DNA of 64,000 nt from contig CAUYUJ010003625.1 of the NCBI GenBank assembly GCA_963575745.1, positions 488,635 to 552,634 of the forward strand. The letters run 5' to 3'. The DNA is from Prorocentrum cordatum (lineage: Eukaryota; Sar; Dinophyceae; Prorocentrales; Prorocentraceae). Every line of letters starts with the position of its first letter. Within the stretch, counting starts at the first letter, position 1. The notes beneath the pieces are model-generated. The model was given only the letters and a program-made list of their open reading frames with translations. It made no database searches and was not told where the DNA came from. A program made the translations under genes and the position numbers. Shown piece by piece: positions 32,100 to 41,985 of this stretch.

Positions 32100-32888
32100 A
32101 TTACTGCGTACCTGTAGAGGTGATACGGCCGCACATGCAACAACGAGCTCATAATCCAGCGCAAGCTGTCCGTATGTCCTCAATGACAAGTGCACGAGAA
32201 TGATAATGATGTGATGAGCGTGTATTTGCTGCAGCGGCCACGCAGCCGGGTCCACGGCTGTCCTTGGCAGCCGCACAGCCGAGCCCTGCCCATGCCCCTG
32301 GATCGCACAGCCTGCGCCCGGGGAAAAGTATGAAGGTTCCCCGCGCCAGACCGCCAGACGATAGAACCTCAGTGTTCGGCATGTCGAAGCAAGCGCGAGT
32401 GGCCGTGGCTCGCGCCTGCCCCCGTCACTCATTTTCAAGTGATGGGGCGTCCAGATGCCCGTGCCATGCTGCGCTGCTGAGCCACTGCTCGAAGTGAAGA
32501 TATCAAAGTTCGCAGCGGCATCATATCCTCCTGCAGGCGCCCCCGCATTCACGTCGGGCGGCGCCCACTTGCTGCCCTCCTCGTAGATGGCCCGATGCAC
32601 CTTCGACTGCAACTTGCGCAAGGCGAAGTCCAGCTCGGCCGGTGTAGGGGCGTTCCCGATGGACATGTTCCTGCGACGCCAGGTCTTCAAGGTGTTTTCC
32701 ACCAAAGACTGGATCGTGAAAGCAAACATCTTCCCGTTAATGGAGAAGCAGATGCCCTTGGTATCCTGAGACATCATAGATGCACTGCTCGATACAGGTT
32801 GCCTTGCAGCAGGCTCTGTGTCAGCTGCCTCCTTGACAAGCAACGGGGCATCTTCGCAGTGAGGATTGGCCGCGATAGTAAATGACAT
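32100..32888 (-). pseudogene. Region after protease, helical domain of unknown role
   Basis: The frame continues from the protease tail (SGAPGDQ on the other phase) as SFTIAANPHCEDAPLL, then ICFSINGKMFAFTIQSL, TLKTWRRRNMSIGNAPT and LDFALRKLQSKVHRAIYEEG. After residue 150 it turns low-complexity and is probably out of frame. No family recognised; the position suggests a linker of the polyprotein. Confidence 0.35.
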
Positions 32889-33600
32889 TGAGCCCGGATC
32901 CTCCGCTGCGGCCCCGCACTCGTCGACCTTGATCGCCAGGTGCCCCCGAAGGCGGTTTCATTAAATCTAATACCCTGGCGTCTCCCCCAAGGAAGAGCTC
33001 GTGCATCTCAGAGCCGGGGATGGCCATCTTCTTGCGCCTCTGCTCCAGGATCAAGATAGCCCCCATGTTGGACATACTCCTCAGACCCAGAGAGGCGAGA
33101 GATTTCCACCTGAACCCTCAGCCACGTTAGCTGAGAATGCGTCCAATCTTGACATAGCAGGCTTCCCCGCAGGATCTCCCACCGCCGTGCATGCAATTTT
33201 GCAGAGCAAAGACTGATCTCAGACTGCGGCACCATGTCCCGCTCCCGACACGTAAAGCCTCTTCGTCACATTCAACTTATCCATGCCGTGCCCGTGGGAA
33301 AGGGACACACGCTCAAATGTCCATGCCGTTTTCAGACCGATAATGTTGATGTTGCTGCCGATGTCCAGCAGGATCGTCAGCATTCCGCCCACCATGGCCC
33401 CGCTGTTCGCAGCCAGACCCGAATCATGGCGCTCTCCGAATATACCTGGCACTTCGGACAGCGCAGTTCCACGCAGGCCCTTGCGACGCCTCTGCCCCAA
33501 CACCCAATCGTTCCTCGTCGGGGACGTCAAGACGTTCATGCACCCGCGGGCCTCCTCCTCAGTGATGGGGTTCTTCTCGAAGATCCAGGCCAACGGGCCC
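32880..33600 (-). pseudogene. Retropepsin-type protease of the large element
   Basis: The frame from 33,593 shows GGMLTILLDIGSNINIIG, where D-I-G-S (residues 77-80) is the active-site box (D-T/S-G normally), followed by DKLNVTKRLYVSGAGHGAAV. A TGA stop follows directly (33,225-33,227) where the family usually has Cys. The same frame then continues DQSLLCKIACTA and, at the micro-hairpin 33,157-33,170, DPAGKPAMS, then FSANVAEGSGGNL. The end (MSNMGAILILEQRRKKMAIP, GSEMHELFL) is in another frame. The protease would process the polyprotein. The Asp is present, but a stop and a shift break it. Confidence 0.6.
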
Positions 33601-33603
33601 TCG

Positions 33604-35503
33604 TCATGCAGGTGGGGGCGCTGTGCAGATGAACATGTCTACATCGGCGCGCATTGCTACCTGTCCGTCTGTGCCCACCATCAACACAGCGCGTAGCATG
33701 CAACGCTCTGATATAGCACCGTTGCCGCTGCGTGCGCTCACCGGGCTATCCGTCCTACGCCGGCTGCGCGGGCGGATGTCACGCCAGTAGGGCATGTATG
33801 CATGTGCTACTTGAAGCCAACGTGCACTTCTCTCAGTGGCTCTCTCCATGCGCCTCAGCCACGTATCATTGGCAGGTAACGCCGCAGGTGCCGCCGCAGC
33901 AGGTGCCCCTGCATTGTTTGCTGGTTCAGCTAGTATGGGCATAAACGTATGTGCGGCAGGCGCGGTGGCTGCCGTCGCCTGCACCGCACTGGATAATGAC
34001 GCAGGTTGCCTCGCAAGTGCAGTTGCGGCAGCTGCCGTGTTGTTTGTCACCATCGCCGTGATACGGCTGAGCTCTTCGCGATGGTCTCTAAGCTCCTTGG
34101 CCCCACGGGGTATCTCTTCATGACGAGTTGCTGCATCTTGATATCCGGCTAGGGCGTAGTGAAACTCAGCTGTGATCAGACCAACGCCCCTGCAAATAGC
34201 ACAGGGAGCCTCACTCGCAGCACCTTCTAACGTGCCTGCCAGCTGCCGATCCACATGCGCATGAGCCACTCGATCCCAGCATTGTGCATGAAAGATGCGG
34301 CCACGCTGAAGCCTCCAGACCTTGTCGTGATTAACGAAGTTGCCCAGGCATATGGAACGCTTGTTGAAGTCACCGTCACTGATGATCGGTGGTGTTGCCG
34401 ATGGCCTGATGCGCGTCTGGCGTTCCAGCGTGGACTCACCAATCTCGTACTGTATCGGTGGTACCGGTGGTGGCTGCATAGCTGCAAGCGATGCCACGTT
34501 GAAAGCAAGTGTCCCCGCAGACATTGGGGTAGCGGGTTGCCCCGCACGGCCCATCAGCCGGCGCGCTTGCCGCTCCTGGTTGCGACGCTGGCGGGCCAAC
34601 TGCATAGTGAGGTTGGCCTGCTGCGCCTCGTGGAAGGCCAGGATCTCTGGGCGCAGCTCCCCCACGGATGATGGCGCCACCAAACAGGGGGCCTGTTGCA
34701 TCGCATCAGGACCCATCGGGGTGGCCAGATAACCGAAATGAAGTATCTGGCCAAGTACGCCAGACTCGTATCCGGAGCCGCGCGTCAGCTGAGACTGGTT
34801 GAAGTCGTCGGCTGTCGCCCGAGCATACGGGTTATCCGGCTGCGATCCCACGTGGATTGCCCGTCGCCTGTGCGTGGTCGTCAGGAAACATCGGTGCATC
34901 CATCGATGGTGCTGTAGGTGGCTCAGCATCCGTTGGATCGCATGTCGGGTGGCTGAGAAACGCTGGAACATACCCGTACCAAGTGGGATTATCCGGCGAC
35001 GGATGGAAATCCGGAATGTTCTCCCATGAGGGTGTCCAGCTGGCGCTCGGGAGGCCAACGCCGTCCCGACGCATGCTCTGCATGGCCTCTCGAATCTGAC
35101 TGTGCATCCACTGCTGCTGACCTATCATGCTCTCGGTCCTCCGGGCAGCTTCGTGGCCGGAGAAAGCAGTCTGCCCCGCAAGTGGACGTGGTGATGCGAA
35201 CGGCAATGTCGCCTGTGAGGCCTGGGTGAGCTGTGGGTCCATCCAGGTGCTCTGGAGCCTCGCCTGCAGGCTAATAGTGCTCCCAGCACTCTGTGGAGCC
35301 CCAAACGGGGCCGTAGCCCTGCTCACGGGCGCGAACGAAGCAGGTTGCCCTGCAGATACAAGCATCTGTTGCGTCTGAGCACGCCACGGGCCATGAGCAT
35401 ACAACCCGTCATTGGGCGAAATCCCATTGGACGTCATACCAGACACGTCCGCGCTCTGGGCATGAATCCATGATCCATGGGATCCCCCTGCAGGTGCCCC
35501 CAC
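33604..35503 (-). pseudogene. Second gag-like region with Cys/His motif
   Basis: Two overlapping frames (35,503-34,832 and 35,058-33,604). The first is Gln/Ser/Pro-rich with DNPTWYGYVPAFLSHPTC. The second has helical Arg/Gln stretches (HEAQQANLTMQLARQRRNQE), then GRIFHAQCWDRVAHAHVD and EAPCAICRGVGLITAEFHYA. The latter is an H-x2-C...C-x2-C arrangement that may bind zinc, in the manner of half a RING. Ala/Pro-rich spacers with the micro-hairpin peptide A-G-x-P-A follow. I know this kind of region from dinoflagellate element polyproteins just upstream of the protease. No catalytic role is expected. Confidence 0.45.
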
Positions 35504-35728
35504 TTGGTATCCCTATTGCATCATACATACCGCAGTGAGCTCGACCTCCTTCATGGGCGTCGGTTCGGGGACCTTCAGGTTGTAGGGCGTCCGAGGTGCA
35601 AACACATTCCTCAACGACGATGCATCATATGGAATCGCACATGCATAAGCTGAAAGGAAGTGATCAGCACGCAGGTTTATCTGCTCGTTGTCCTGAATGC
35701 GAAACAAAATCATCCACACCTGTCCCAC

Positions 35729-37288
35729 TCAATCATATACATCTTGAGTCGCGTTCGGCAGGATGCCTATGAGCTGGGCGACGTGTCTCGGCGGGATTCT
35801 GATTCCCCGACCTGCCGTCATAATGATATGAGTTGCGAAGCGCCAGATTGCAATACTGTCGCGAAGTCGGTTTTTCAAACTTACCATAATTAATACTTCG
35901 GAATCGACGTGCAGGCTGCGCTGAGTCCTTGTATGCCCAGGTAGATATGGGCATCCATGGATAAACTGTCTGCCCCGTGCATTGACAGTGTCATCAACGC
36001 GGCATGACAGCCCGACATGAAGCACGCTCGGGATAATAACCCATTTGGCACCATGAATAAAATAGCAAGGTGCCCCTGGTGATGTCAAATCAGCTCCTGT
36101 TTTGTATAAGGATTCCGGGCGCTCTTTGCCAGGGCTGCCATGCCCATTGCTTGGGCGCAGAAAATACGTCGGATGAGACTCGCTAGCGAACATGCACCTA
36201 TTCACCTGGAGCTTGTCCTTCTGAAAGGAGGGGGGGTCGACCGTACCAATCCAATCCAGCACCGCCAATGCCTGATATGCCCAATGGCGGTTGCTGAGGC
36301 GCCGCTGGGAAGTCTCCAGATGGTGCTTGTGCAAGTGATCGCAGCCTTTGGGCGGCCGGCTGTTGAGCAGCTCCGAGAGCTCCACCCAGCCGTCGCACTC
36401 GTCGAGGGAAGATACCGATGGCACGATCCTGCCAAAAATATGGTTGCGATGAAACGGCTTGTGACGAGTAGCTGTGGCGAGCCACTCTGAACAGTGGCGC
36501 TGTTCCTCGGAATTTAGTGCTGCTGCGACACCTTCCGGCTCCTTGAAGATCTTCCTCAAATACTTCTTCTCGGAAGCGTAGCCGAGAGCGGGCTCTTTCC
36601 GCAAGACGCTGCGTGAAAAAAACTGGCGCGCGCGAGCTGCATCATCAGAAAATACGGCAGCATCCCTGATGTCACACTGCACCACAGTATCGATCAGACC
36701 CGTCATCGCTAAAAGGCGGATGCGCTGGGTTGATGTTCGTTCGACTTGCAGTGCGTAGCTGTTCCCAAAATGCCAGCATTCCTCTGGCATTTCGAAAGCA
36801 ACAGCGGGTTGCCCCGCAGGAGCTGCATCCGGCTCGCCAGGCCTTCCTGCCGGCTCGACTGCTGCAGGCGCTGCTGACGAACTGTCGCCTGCAGACTCCT
36901 TAGGAATTCGAGACGTGCGAATGTCGCAGTCCTGCCGTCCTTCTACACGACTGTCGTAGTATTCGCATTTACTGATCTTGGGAGCTGTCCCTGATGCCCT
37001 ACCTCTTACGTTTGGCACCGTCCTCTGATGAAGAAGCGCCCCTTGATGATCCCTCCAGCGTTGGCGACCAGCCTGCCCCGTGCGCCCGGCCAGGTGCAGG
37101 GCCACGACGGGCCACGGGCTCCTTTGGAGCAGGCGTGCTGGCGCCCTGGAATGCCGCTGCTGCGGCGGCCGCTGCAGGCCCCCTGGATCGATGTCCCTCA
37201 GCAGGTTTCCCCGCGGATCGCTGATGCTTGCTGCTACCAGGATGTGGATCACCTGGGCTATTCCTCTTATGTTTAGGCGGTGGCGCAA
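35729..37288 (-). CDS. ORF with KptA/Tpt1-like RNA 2'-phosphotransferase domain
   Basis: 519-codon open frame. Residues about 268-505 resemble KptA/Tpt1, which removes the splice-junction 2'-phosphate from ligated RNA by transfer to NAD+. Motifs in order: SEWLATATRHKP (R275-H276, the S-x-x-L-S-x-x-L-R-H motif), CDGWVELSELL, TYFLRPSNGHG (R378, family I-R-A-x-Q-G-H-S), CYFIHGAKW with SVLHVGLSC, RQFIHGCPYLPG, QRSLHVDSEVLIMVS (R457) and THIIMTAGRGIRIPP. So the catalytic tetrad R-H-R-R can be read. The family is normally about 180-220 residues, which fits. Residues 1-267 are low-complexity, then helical (FEMPEECWHFGNSYALQVE). It lies between gag pieces of the large retroelement and holds two micro-hairpins (36,804 and 37,201). 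The frame is long and uninterrupted, unlike its neighbours, but the start is uncertain. The 95-codon frame at 37,441-37,728 may be its upstream part. Confidence 0.6.
   Translation of the reverse strand: MRHRLNIRGIAQVIHILVAASISDPRGNLLRDIDPGGLQRPPQQRHSRAPARLLQRSPWPVVALHLAGRTGQAGRQRWRDHQGALLHQRTVPNVRGRASGTAPKISKCEYYDSRVEGRQDCDIRTSRIPKESAGDSSSAAPAAVEPAGRPGEPDAAPAGQPAVAFEMPEECWHFGNSYALQVERTSTQRIRLLAMTGLIDTVVQCDIRDAAVFSDDAARARQFFSRSVLRKEPALGYASEKKYLRKIFKEPEGVAAALNSEEQRHCSEWLATATRHKPFHRNHIFGRIVPSVSSLDECDGWVELSELLNSRPPKGCDHLHKHHLETSQRRLSNRHWAYQALAVLDWIGTVDPPSFQKDKLQVNRCMFASESHPTYFLRPSNGHGSPGKERPESLYKTGADLTSPGAPCYFIHGAKWVIIPSVLHVGLSCRVDDTVNARGRQFIHGCPYLPGHTRTQRSLHVDSEVLIMVSLKNRLRDSIAIWRFATHIIMTAGRGIRIPPRHVAQLIGILPNATQDVYD
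35774..36487 (-). other. KptA/Tpt1-like domain, catalytic part
   Basis: Portion of the 519-codon frame that holds R275, H276, R378 and R457. The first pair is coded at about 36,461-36,466, R378 at about 36,155-36,157 and R457 at about 35,918-35,920. Confidence 0.55.
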
Positions 37289-38752
37289 GTTGATCAGGTC
37301 CGAGCGACTTGAGCTGGCTTGATGAATTCTATGATGGAGATAGATCTATGGGTTGACCTGTCTTCGACTTGGGAGGAATACCTCTGGCGTTGCCCCTGCG
37401 GGTGCGCACGCCTGAAAACGCATGGGCCCTCTGCCAGGGTTCAGGCCCTCCAATTAACCAGGCCCATTGAGTGCCATGTTCTTGATACTGGCCTTTCAAT
37501 TGCAACCCAAATCATAAAATCAGCGCATATCCTTCTTACAATAAGGGTGTCTATCAAACCGACCCTGAGTTCGCGGTAAACGACTCTCCTGCCGCGCTCG
37601 AGATTCATAGTTTCTGTAATCCTGTCGCCAAGTTCAATATCTGCATCGACATCATGAGTCCGGCCCGCGACAGAGGCGAGGTCCGAGCCGGAGCAGTCCG
37701 AGTCGGGCCCTGAAGGGGCCTCTGCCACGGGGTCTACTGCCTCAGCAAGGGCCCGGTTACCTTCAGCTTCATCACCTTCTGGCTGATCGGCATCTTCTTA
37801 TTTGGACGAGGCCCCCCCCCCCCCCCCCCGCATGCAACTCACGATTGAATACCATCGGGTAATGATGAGGTGCAAGATTGTCCCATCTCTTCGGCACGAA
37901 CCCTTTCATGGTCTTCGACTGGCTGACATTCCATTCTCGTTAACGGCTCTTCGCGCGGGCATTCGTTCGGATCTGCAAAGCGACCCCGACCGTCACCGCG
38001 AGACCAAACCCATGGTGTTTTTTTTTTTCCGAACTTAAAACTCCTTGATGGACGCCTCGTGGGGCAGCCGAGTCAGAGGTCGGCATAATCGAAGCACATA
38101 CAGACAAATCGTCGGCAAGTCTTCCGTTCTGCGATGACGGCCCTCTTGAAGTCCCGCTTTTGAAGAGACTCCTGTGGATTGACGCCCCCCCCCCCCCTGC
38201 GGGAACGAAAGATCTTGCCTTTTTCATCTCGCTCAACATTGCGCAGAACATACCAATGGCGACTTCTGTGCTCGGACCAACCTTGGCCCAGCCAGCATTG
38301 CATTGCATCGGGGAGCATGTGCTGGCGAGCTAACCCATGAGCATTGCAGTCGACATGGCGCTTTACCTCGCCCTCTGGATACTCTCCTGGATGGCCCCCC
38401 TCTTGGGCGGTCTTCCCCGCAGGCGACCCCTCCTCGGTGGAGCGTCAGGTCTGGCGCCCCTCCTTGGCGGGGCCCGCGGGGCCCTCGTGCCAGGAGGGCG
38501 AGGGCGCTGATTGCCGCTAGAGCAAGCGCCGCTGGAACGCGCGCGCGAATGTCCGCGCGAATAACTGCGGACACGACCACGGCGTAGCAGACGCTGGCCT
38601 CCAGCTTCCCACTCGTCGTCATCATCGCCCGAGCGGTTCGCGCGTCTCCAGACTCGACGGCTCGTTGATCGCCCCTGGCGGCTCGGGGACAGCCCCATGG
38701 CCACGAATGTAAACTGATGTTCTTCGTTGTGTCAAAGTTCGCACTGAACGCG
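37289..38752. other. Poorly conserved spacer with C homopolymers
   Basis: A minus-strand frame at 37,441-37,728 (acidic, then LERGRRVVYRELRVGLIDTL) may belong to the KptA-like protein in another phase. C runs at 37,810-37,828 and 38,187-38,200, and a T run at about 38,020, break coding. A frame at 38,233-38,829 is Arg/Ala-rich and unrecognised. Confidence 0.35.
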
Positions 38753-39974
38753 CTACAAATCGGCGGCGCCTCGCGGGTTCCCCCGAAAAGGATCATCATC
38801 ATACACCTCCATGTTTGCCGGATTCCCAACTACCCGAGGATAAGGCATCATGTGTAGTTCCTCGTCTGTCGCAGGAATTGTAGCTTCTGAATCCGCAGGT
38901 GCCCCCGCCATAAATTGATCTCTTTCGGCGGGTAAATGGAAATTCTCGACAAATTCGACACGCGCAGGTTGACCCGCGATGGGCACGCCTAACCAGCCGG
39001 CCAGATTGATCTCATTGTGGCCAGCGAATATCTCCTCGATGAGCCATCCGGCGCGATTCTCGAGGGACATACAAGCACTCAAAATCTGGCAGCCATGAAG
39101 TTAACAACTGCGACTGAACTGTCGGCAGAGTGGGCCAATCGCGTTTCCCAATCGACACACTGCATGTCCTAGTCGGTTTGAGCCAAATGCATCGACGGAC
39201 ATCTGCCCCCCCCCCCCCCCCCCCCCATCGCCCCGAGGACACCCACGGTGAAAATGTCGTGTGCTATGGCAAATGTATCATTCCATTGTTTTGCCGTTCG
39301 CGTCTTTCGGGTTGCCCCAACGTCCCTTACCCTTTCCTGAAGTGTGCCTACGATTTCTGCCTGCACCCAGGAATAGTTATTCATATTGCGGTTCGGTGAA
39401 GATGCCGGGGAAGCTACATACCTCTGCCATGCAGTCGCCGTCGTTTGCCCTTACCCTTGCCTCGACCCCCACCCCTTCCCCTAAGTGCCCGTCGGATAGT
39501 ACGTCGTGCCTTACGAACTGGCTTCTTCATAAATCGTCTCCATCTACGTTTATGTTTCTTGTATCCTCGAAACAGCCATTGGGCCTGTTGTTCTTCCGTA
39601 AGATACGCGGGCATGTCGGAGTAATCTAGGGCGTTCGCTTCGTCGTCGGATGACGCGTCGGCGTCGGTTCCAGGGTCGAAGTCGGACTCTGCGGATTGCC
39701 CCGTTGAGCCTAAAAGGGTAGTGGCTTGCGCAGGAGCCGCCGTTGCCAGCGGCCCCTGATACCCGGCCCAGGAGTCTTGCGACCCCGCGGCCGAACCACC
39801 ACTTTGAGCTAATAGCGCGGTGGTTTCCGTTGGATGTGGGTCGTCGTCCCAGACGCTCGTAGCAGGTTGCCCTGCATTGGCTTCAGCGTGTAAGGTTTCG
39901 GCACGAGGACCGTGGCTGAAGATGCCACCAAGATTGCCAGGAGTTCGCTCAGCGATGTAAGCACGTGACCTCAT
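38753..39974 (-). pseudogene. Gag C-terminal region (basic, Gly/Lys/Arg-rich)
   Basis: The frame 39,974-39,414 reads SDMPAYLTEEQQAQWLFRGY, then KKHKRRWRRFMKKPVRKARR and a Gly/Lys/Arg tail. This basic RNA-binding-like stretch follows the capsid part in this element type. An upstream acidic Ser/Asp region contains the micro-hairpin peptide NAGQPAT. The frame 39,082-38,753 (GWLIEEIFAGHNEINLAGWL, with two more hairpins) continues the polyprotein after a C homopolymer at 39,206-39,226. No CCHC knuckle was found. Confidence 0.5.
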
Positions 39975-40690
39975 GCGTTCAAGCAGAGAGTCAAATTGCT
40001 GCAGGCCCTCGGCATGCGGTTGATAAGTGGCTGTAGAAGTTGTTGTGCACGCGACGCCCCCACCGCTAAGGCTCTGAACCGAATAACCCTTAGAATTTGG
40101 AAGTTGGGGACGTTAAAGCCTGCCGATTCAACCTCGCAACGGGCTATCTCGAAGCGCGCCAATGTCTGGTCGACCCGCTCTCCCGCATGGACTCGACAGT
40201 CGATGAGGGCAGTGCCGAGTTGGGTATGTTCTCAAACTTCGTGCTCAGGAGGAACATAATGTAGGTGGCACCATCAGTATAGCGGCCACCTATGTTGACA
40301 CCAAAATTGATGACTGCTGGGGGAACTCTCATGGCCATGGCCCGTGCGAGGCCTCCCAGACCACGCTGCAATGCTGCAGATTGTTGGGAGGGCGTCATAT
40401 TGCCTGTGGTCACGTTGATCCAGGCATGTACCTCTCGAGCGAATTCGCGGAAAGGTGCTTGACCGGCGGGCCCCAACGGGGGCCAGTTGCCCCTGCGTCG
40501 TCTCCGCCACGCACGCGCCCCACAGCGCACCCGATAGCAACCCGTAGGAGACCGAAGATAGCAACGCCAATCCAATGGCCCCGTAGGTCGCGATCGGATG
40601 TGGTCGGCCGAGGTTTGCGGCGTATCGTTGTAAGCTTGCGCGGGGGCGGAGGCGGCGCAATATCGCATCGCACGTTGCCATGCATGGCAT
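39971..40690 (-). pseudogene. Gag capsid-like region, 5' end of the large element
   Basis: Three phases. FREFAREVHAWINVTTGNMT, SQQSAALQRGLGGLARAMAM and FGVNIGGRYTDGATYIMFLL (40,668-40,180) are followed in another frame by LARFEIARCEVESAGF, then QQLLQPLINRMPRA (40,162-39,971). The order (A-W-x-x-x-T-G-x-M-x-P-x-Q-Q, then R-G-L-G-G-L-A-R, then L-x-R-F-E-x-x-R) is what I know from gag of dinoflagellate retroelements. The frame opens directly beside the LTR-like repeat at 40,690-40,968. Two frameshifts make it a pseudogene. Confidence 0.55.
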
Positions 40691-40968
40691 GTGGCCTCCA
40701 GACTACCATGTGGAAAGCGACTATACTATGCCTCACGCACCGCACGTCACATCAAGAAATCTACGTGGCAACCATAACGGTCGCCGGCGACCGAAATGCG
40801 GGAACCGTGTTCCCGTCACCTGGGCCACTTGGTCCGGGAACTGCGGGAATCGTTTTCCGGTCACCTGGGCCCCTTGGCCTGGGAAACACATGCTCTAACC
40901 ACACATGCTGCTGATGCTTATGCTACGCTCCCTGATGCACGTGGTTGGAGGGCCCCCCTACACACGGG
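40690..40968 (-). repeat. LTR-like repeat, second copy
   Basis: Same repeat and orientation as 21,313-21,592, with the inner tandem duplication kept (AATGCGGGAACCG and AACTGCGGGAATCG units). In the minus-strand sense it starts TGTGTAGGGG and ends near CACATGCCATGCA. It directly precedes the gag start of the large element. No polyprotein adjoins its other side, so it may be a solo LTR or the 5' LTR of the large element. Confidence 0.55.
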
Positions 40969-41714
40969 GGGGTCTAGGGGCGGATCTGGGAACTGCCACG
41001 CCCTACTGCACGTTCCAACCTACAGGGAGGAGGAATGGGGAAGGGCAAGGCGATGAAGGCGCTATAGGCATGGGCGCGACTTGTCGGAGCCCGAAAGGGG
41101 CTCCCTTTCGAGCGGGGACCCATCCGACAATCCACACCCTCAGCGCCCCGCCTGGAATTCCACCCCGAGAAATCCGCATGGGTGCTACTTGTCAGCTCGT
41201 GAACGAGAGGCTGTCAGGGCCCCTCCCCTTCCCGGGGCCAGCTCCTGCTGGAGTCGCGCAGGCGCCCGCCGGCGTCGCGCAGGCGCGCCACGGGGGCGGA
41301 GGACTGCAGGCGCCCCACGGCGGACGACGGCCGCGAACAGGACAGCCGCGATACGGCGGCGGAGGACGCCACGCTCCTCGTGGGCGCAAAAAACATCCGT
41401 ATCCACGACCTCACGGGCGGCGCCCCTGGGCCGTAACCACGCAAAGTAATACTATCCGTGCGACCGCGTATCCACGAGATCGCGCCTCAGAACCAAGACC
41501 GCGAAGGCGCGGATACGGATAGGTTCGCCACCCGTGAGCTCTGGAAGGGCTGCCTCTCGAGGGCGGCGGAGGACCCCACGCTCCGGAAGGAGTGCCTCTC
41601 GGGGCTTGCCGCCGAGGAGCCGCCGCTCGACTTGCTCGGCACCTCTTTCAACGGCGCCGACCTCCACGGAGGCGGGGAGGACGGGGGCGGGGGATCGTTC
41701 CTCCGCCTCCGCCT
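40969..41714. other. No gene recognised
   Basis: GC-rich spacer with short Arg/Pro frames on both strands. Repeated GCGCAGGCGC and GGCGGAGGAC-type pieces at 41,250-41,380 are local and unclassified. Confidence 0.4.
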
Positions 41715-41985
41715 CTGCCTCCGCCTCGACCTCCTCGTCCGACGTCTGCTCCTCCTCCTCCTCCTCCTCCTCCTCCTCCTTTTCCTCCTCCTCCTCCTCT
41801 CCTCCTCCTCCTCCTCCTATGCCTCCTCCTCCTCCTGATCCTCCTCCTCCTGATCCTCCTTCCTCCTCCTGATCCTCCTCCTCCTCCTCCTCCTCCTGAT
41901 CCTCCCCCTCCTCCTCCTCTTCCTCCTCCTTCTCATCCTCCTCCTCCTTCTCATTATCCTCCTCCTCCACCTCCTCCTCCTCCTC
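41715..41985. repeat. CTC trinucleotide tract
   Basis: CTC/TCC repeat with GATCCTCCT interruptions. It passes directly into the CAT tract to its right. The Glu/Gly-rich minus frame here is a repeat product. Confidence 0.9.

Larger units (their letters stand above)
26466..39875 (-). repeat. Dispersed family of 14-nt micro-hairpins (15 copies)
   Basis: Plus-strand consensus GCRGG-N4-CCYGC. Starts: 26466, 28481, 29646, 30979, 31734, 32533, 33157, 33899, 34532, 35340, 36804, 37201, 38895, 38964, 39862. Every copy can form a 5-bp stem with a 4-nt loop. On the element's sense strand the third stem pair is A-U (33899, 35340, 39862), G-C (34532, 36804) or G-U (the other ten), never A-C. Sense loops are often GCAA, GGCA, GGGA or GAAA. 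Most copies fall in frame as Ala-Gly-x-Pro-Ala. Degenerate relatives occur at about 32794, 33872, 33884, 34001, 34505, 35166, 35490 and 39691. None was noticed outside this interval. Confidence 0.8.
25164..40690 (-). mobile_element. Very large decayed LTR-type retroelement (gag to RT, about 15.5 kb)
   Basis: Minus-strand modules occur in one orientation and in a sensible order: capsid-like gag (40.7-39.4 kb), KptA/Tpt1-like domain (37.3-35.7 kb), second gag-like region with a Cys-rich motif (35.5-33.6 kb), protease (33.6-32.9 kb), methyltransferase-like parts (32.0-30.3 kb), zinc-rich and pre-integrase region (30.3-29.4 kb), integrase core and C-terminal domain (29.4-28.2 kb) and RT (26.6-25.2 kb). 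A private family of 14-nt hairpins occurs from 26.5 to 39.9 kb, which supports treating the whole run as one unit. Minisatellites at 27.4-28.2 kb split integrase from RT. Frames shift many times. RNase H and both LTRs were not found. It could instead be two elements that sit next to each other. Confidence 0.6.
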
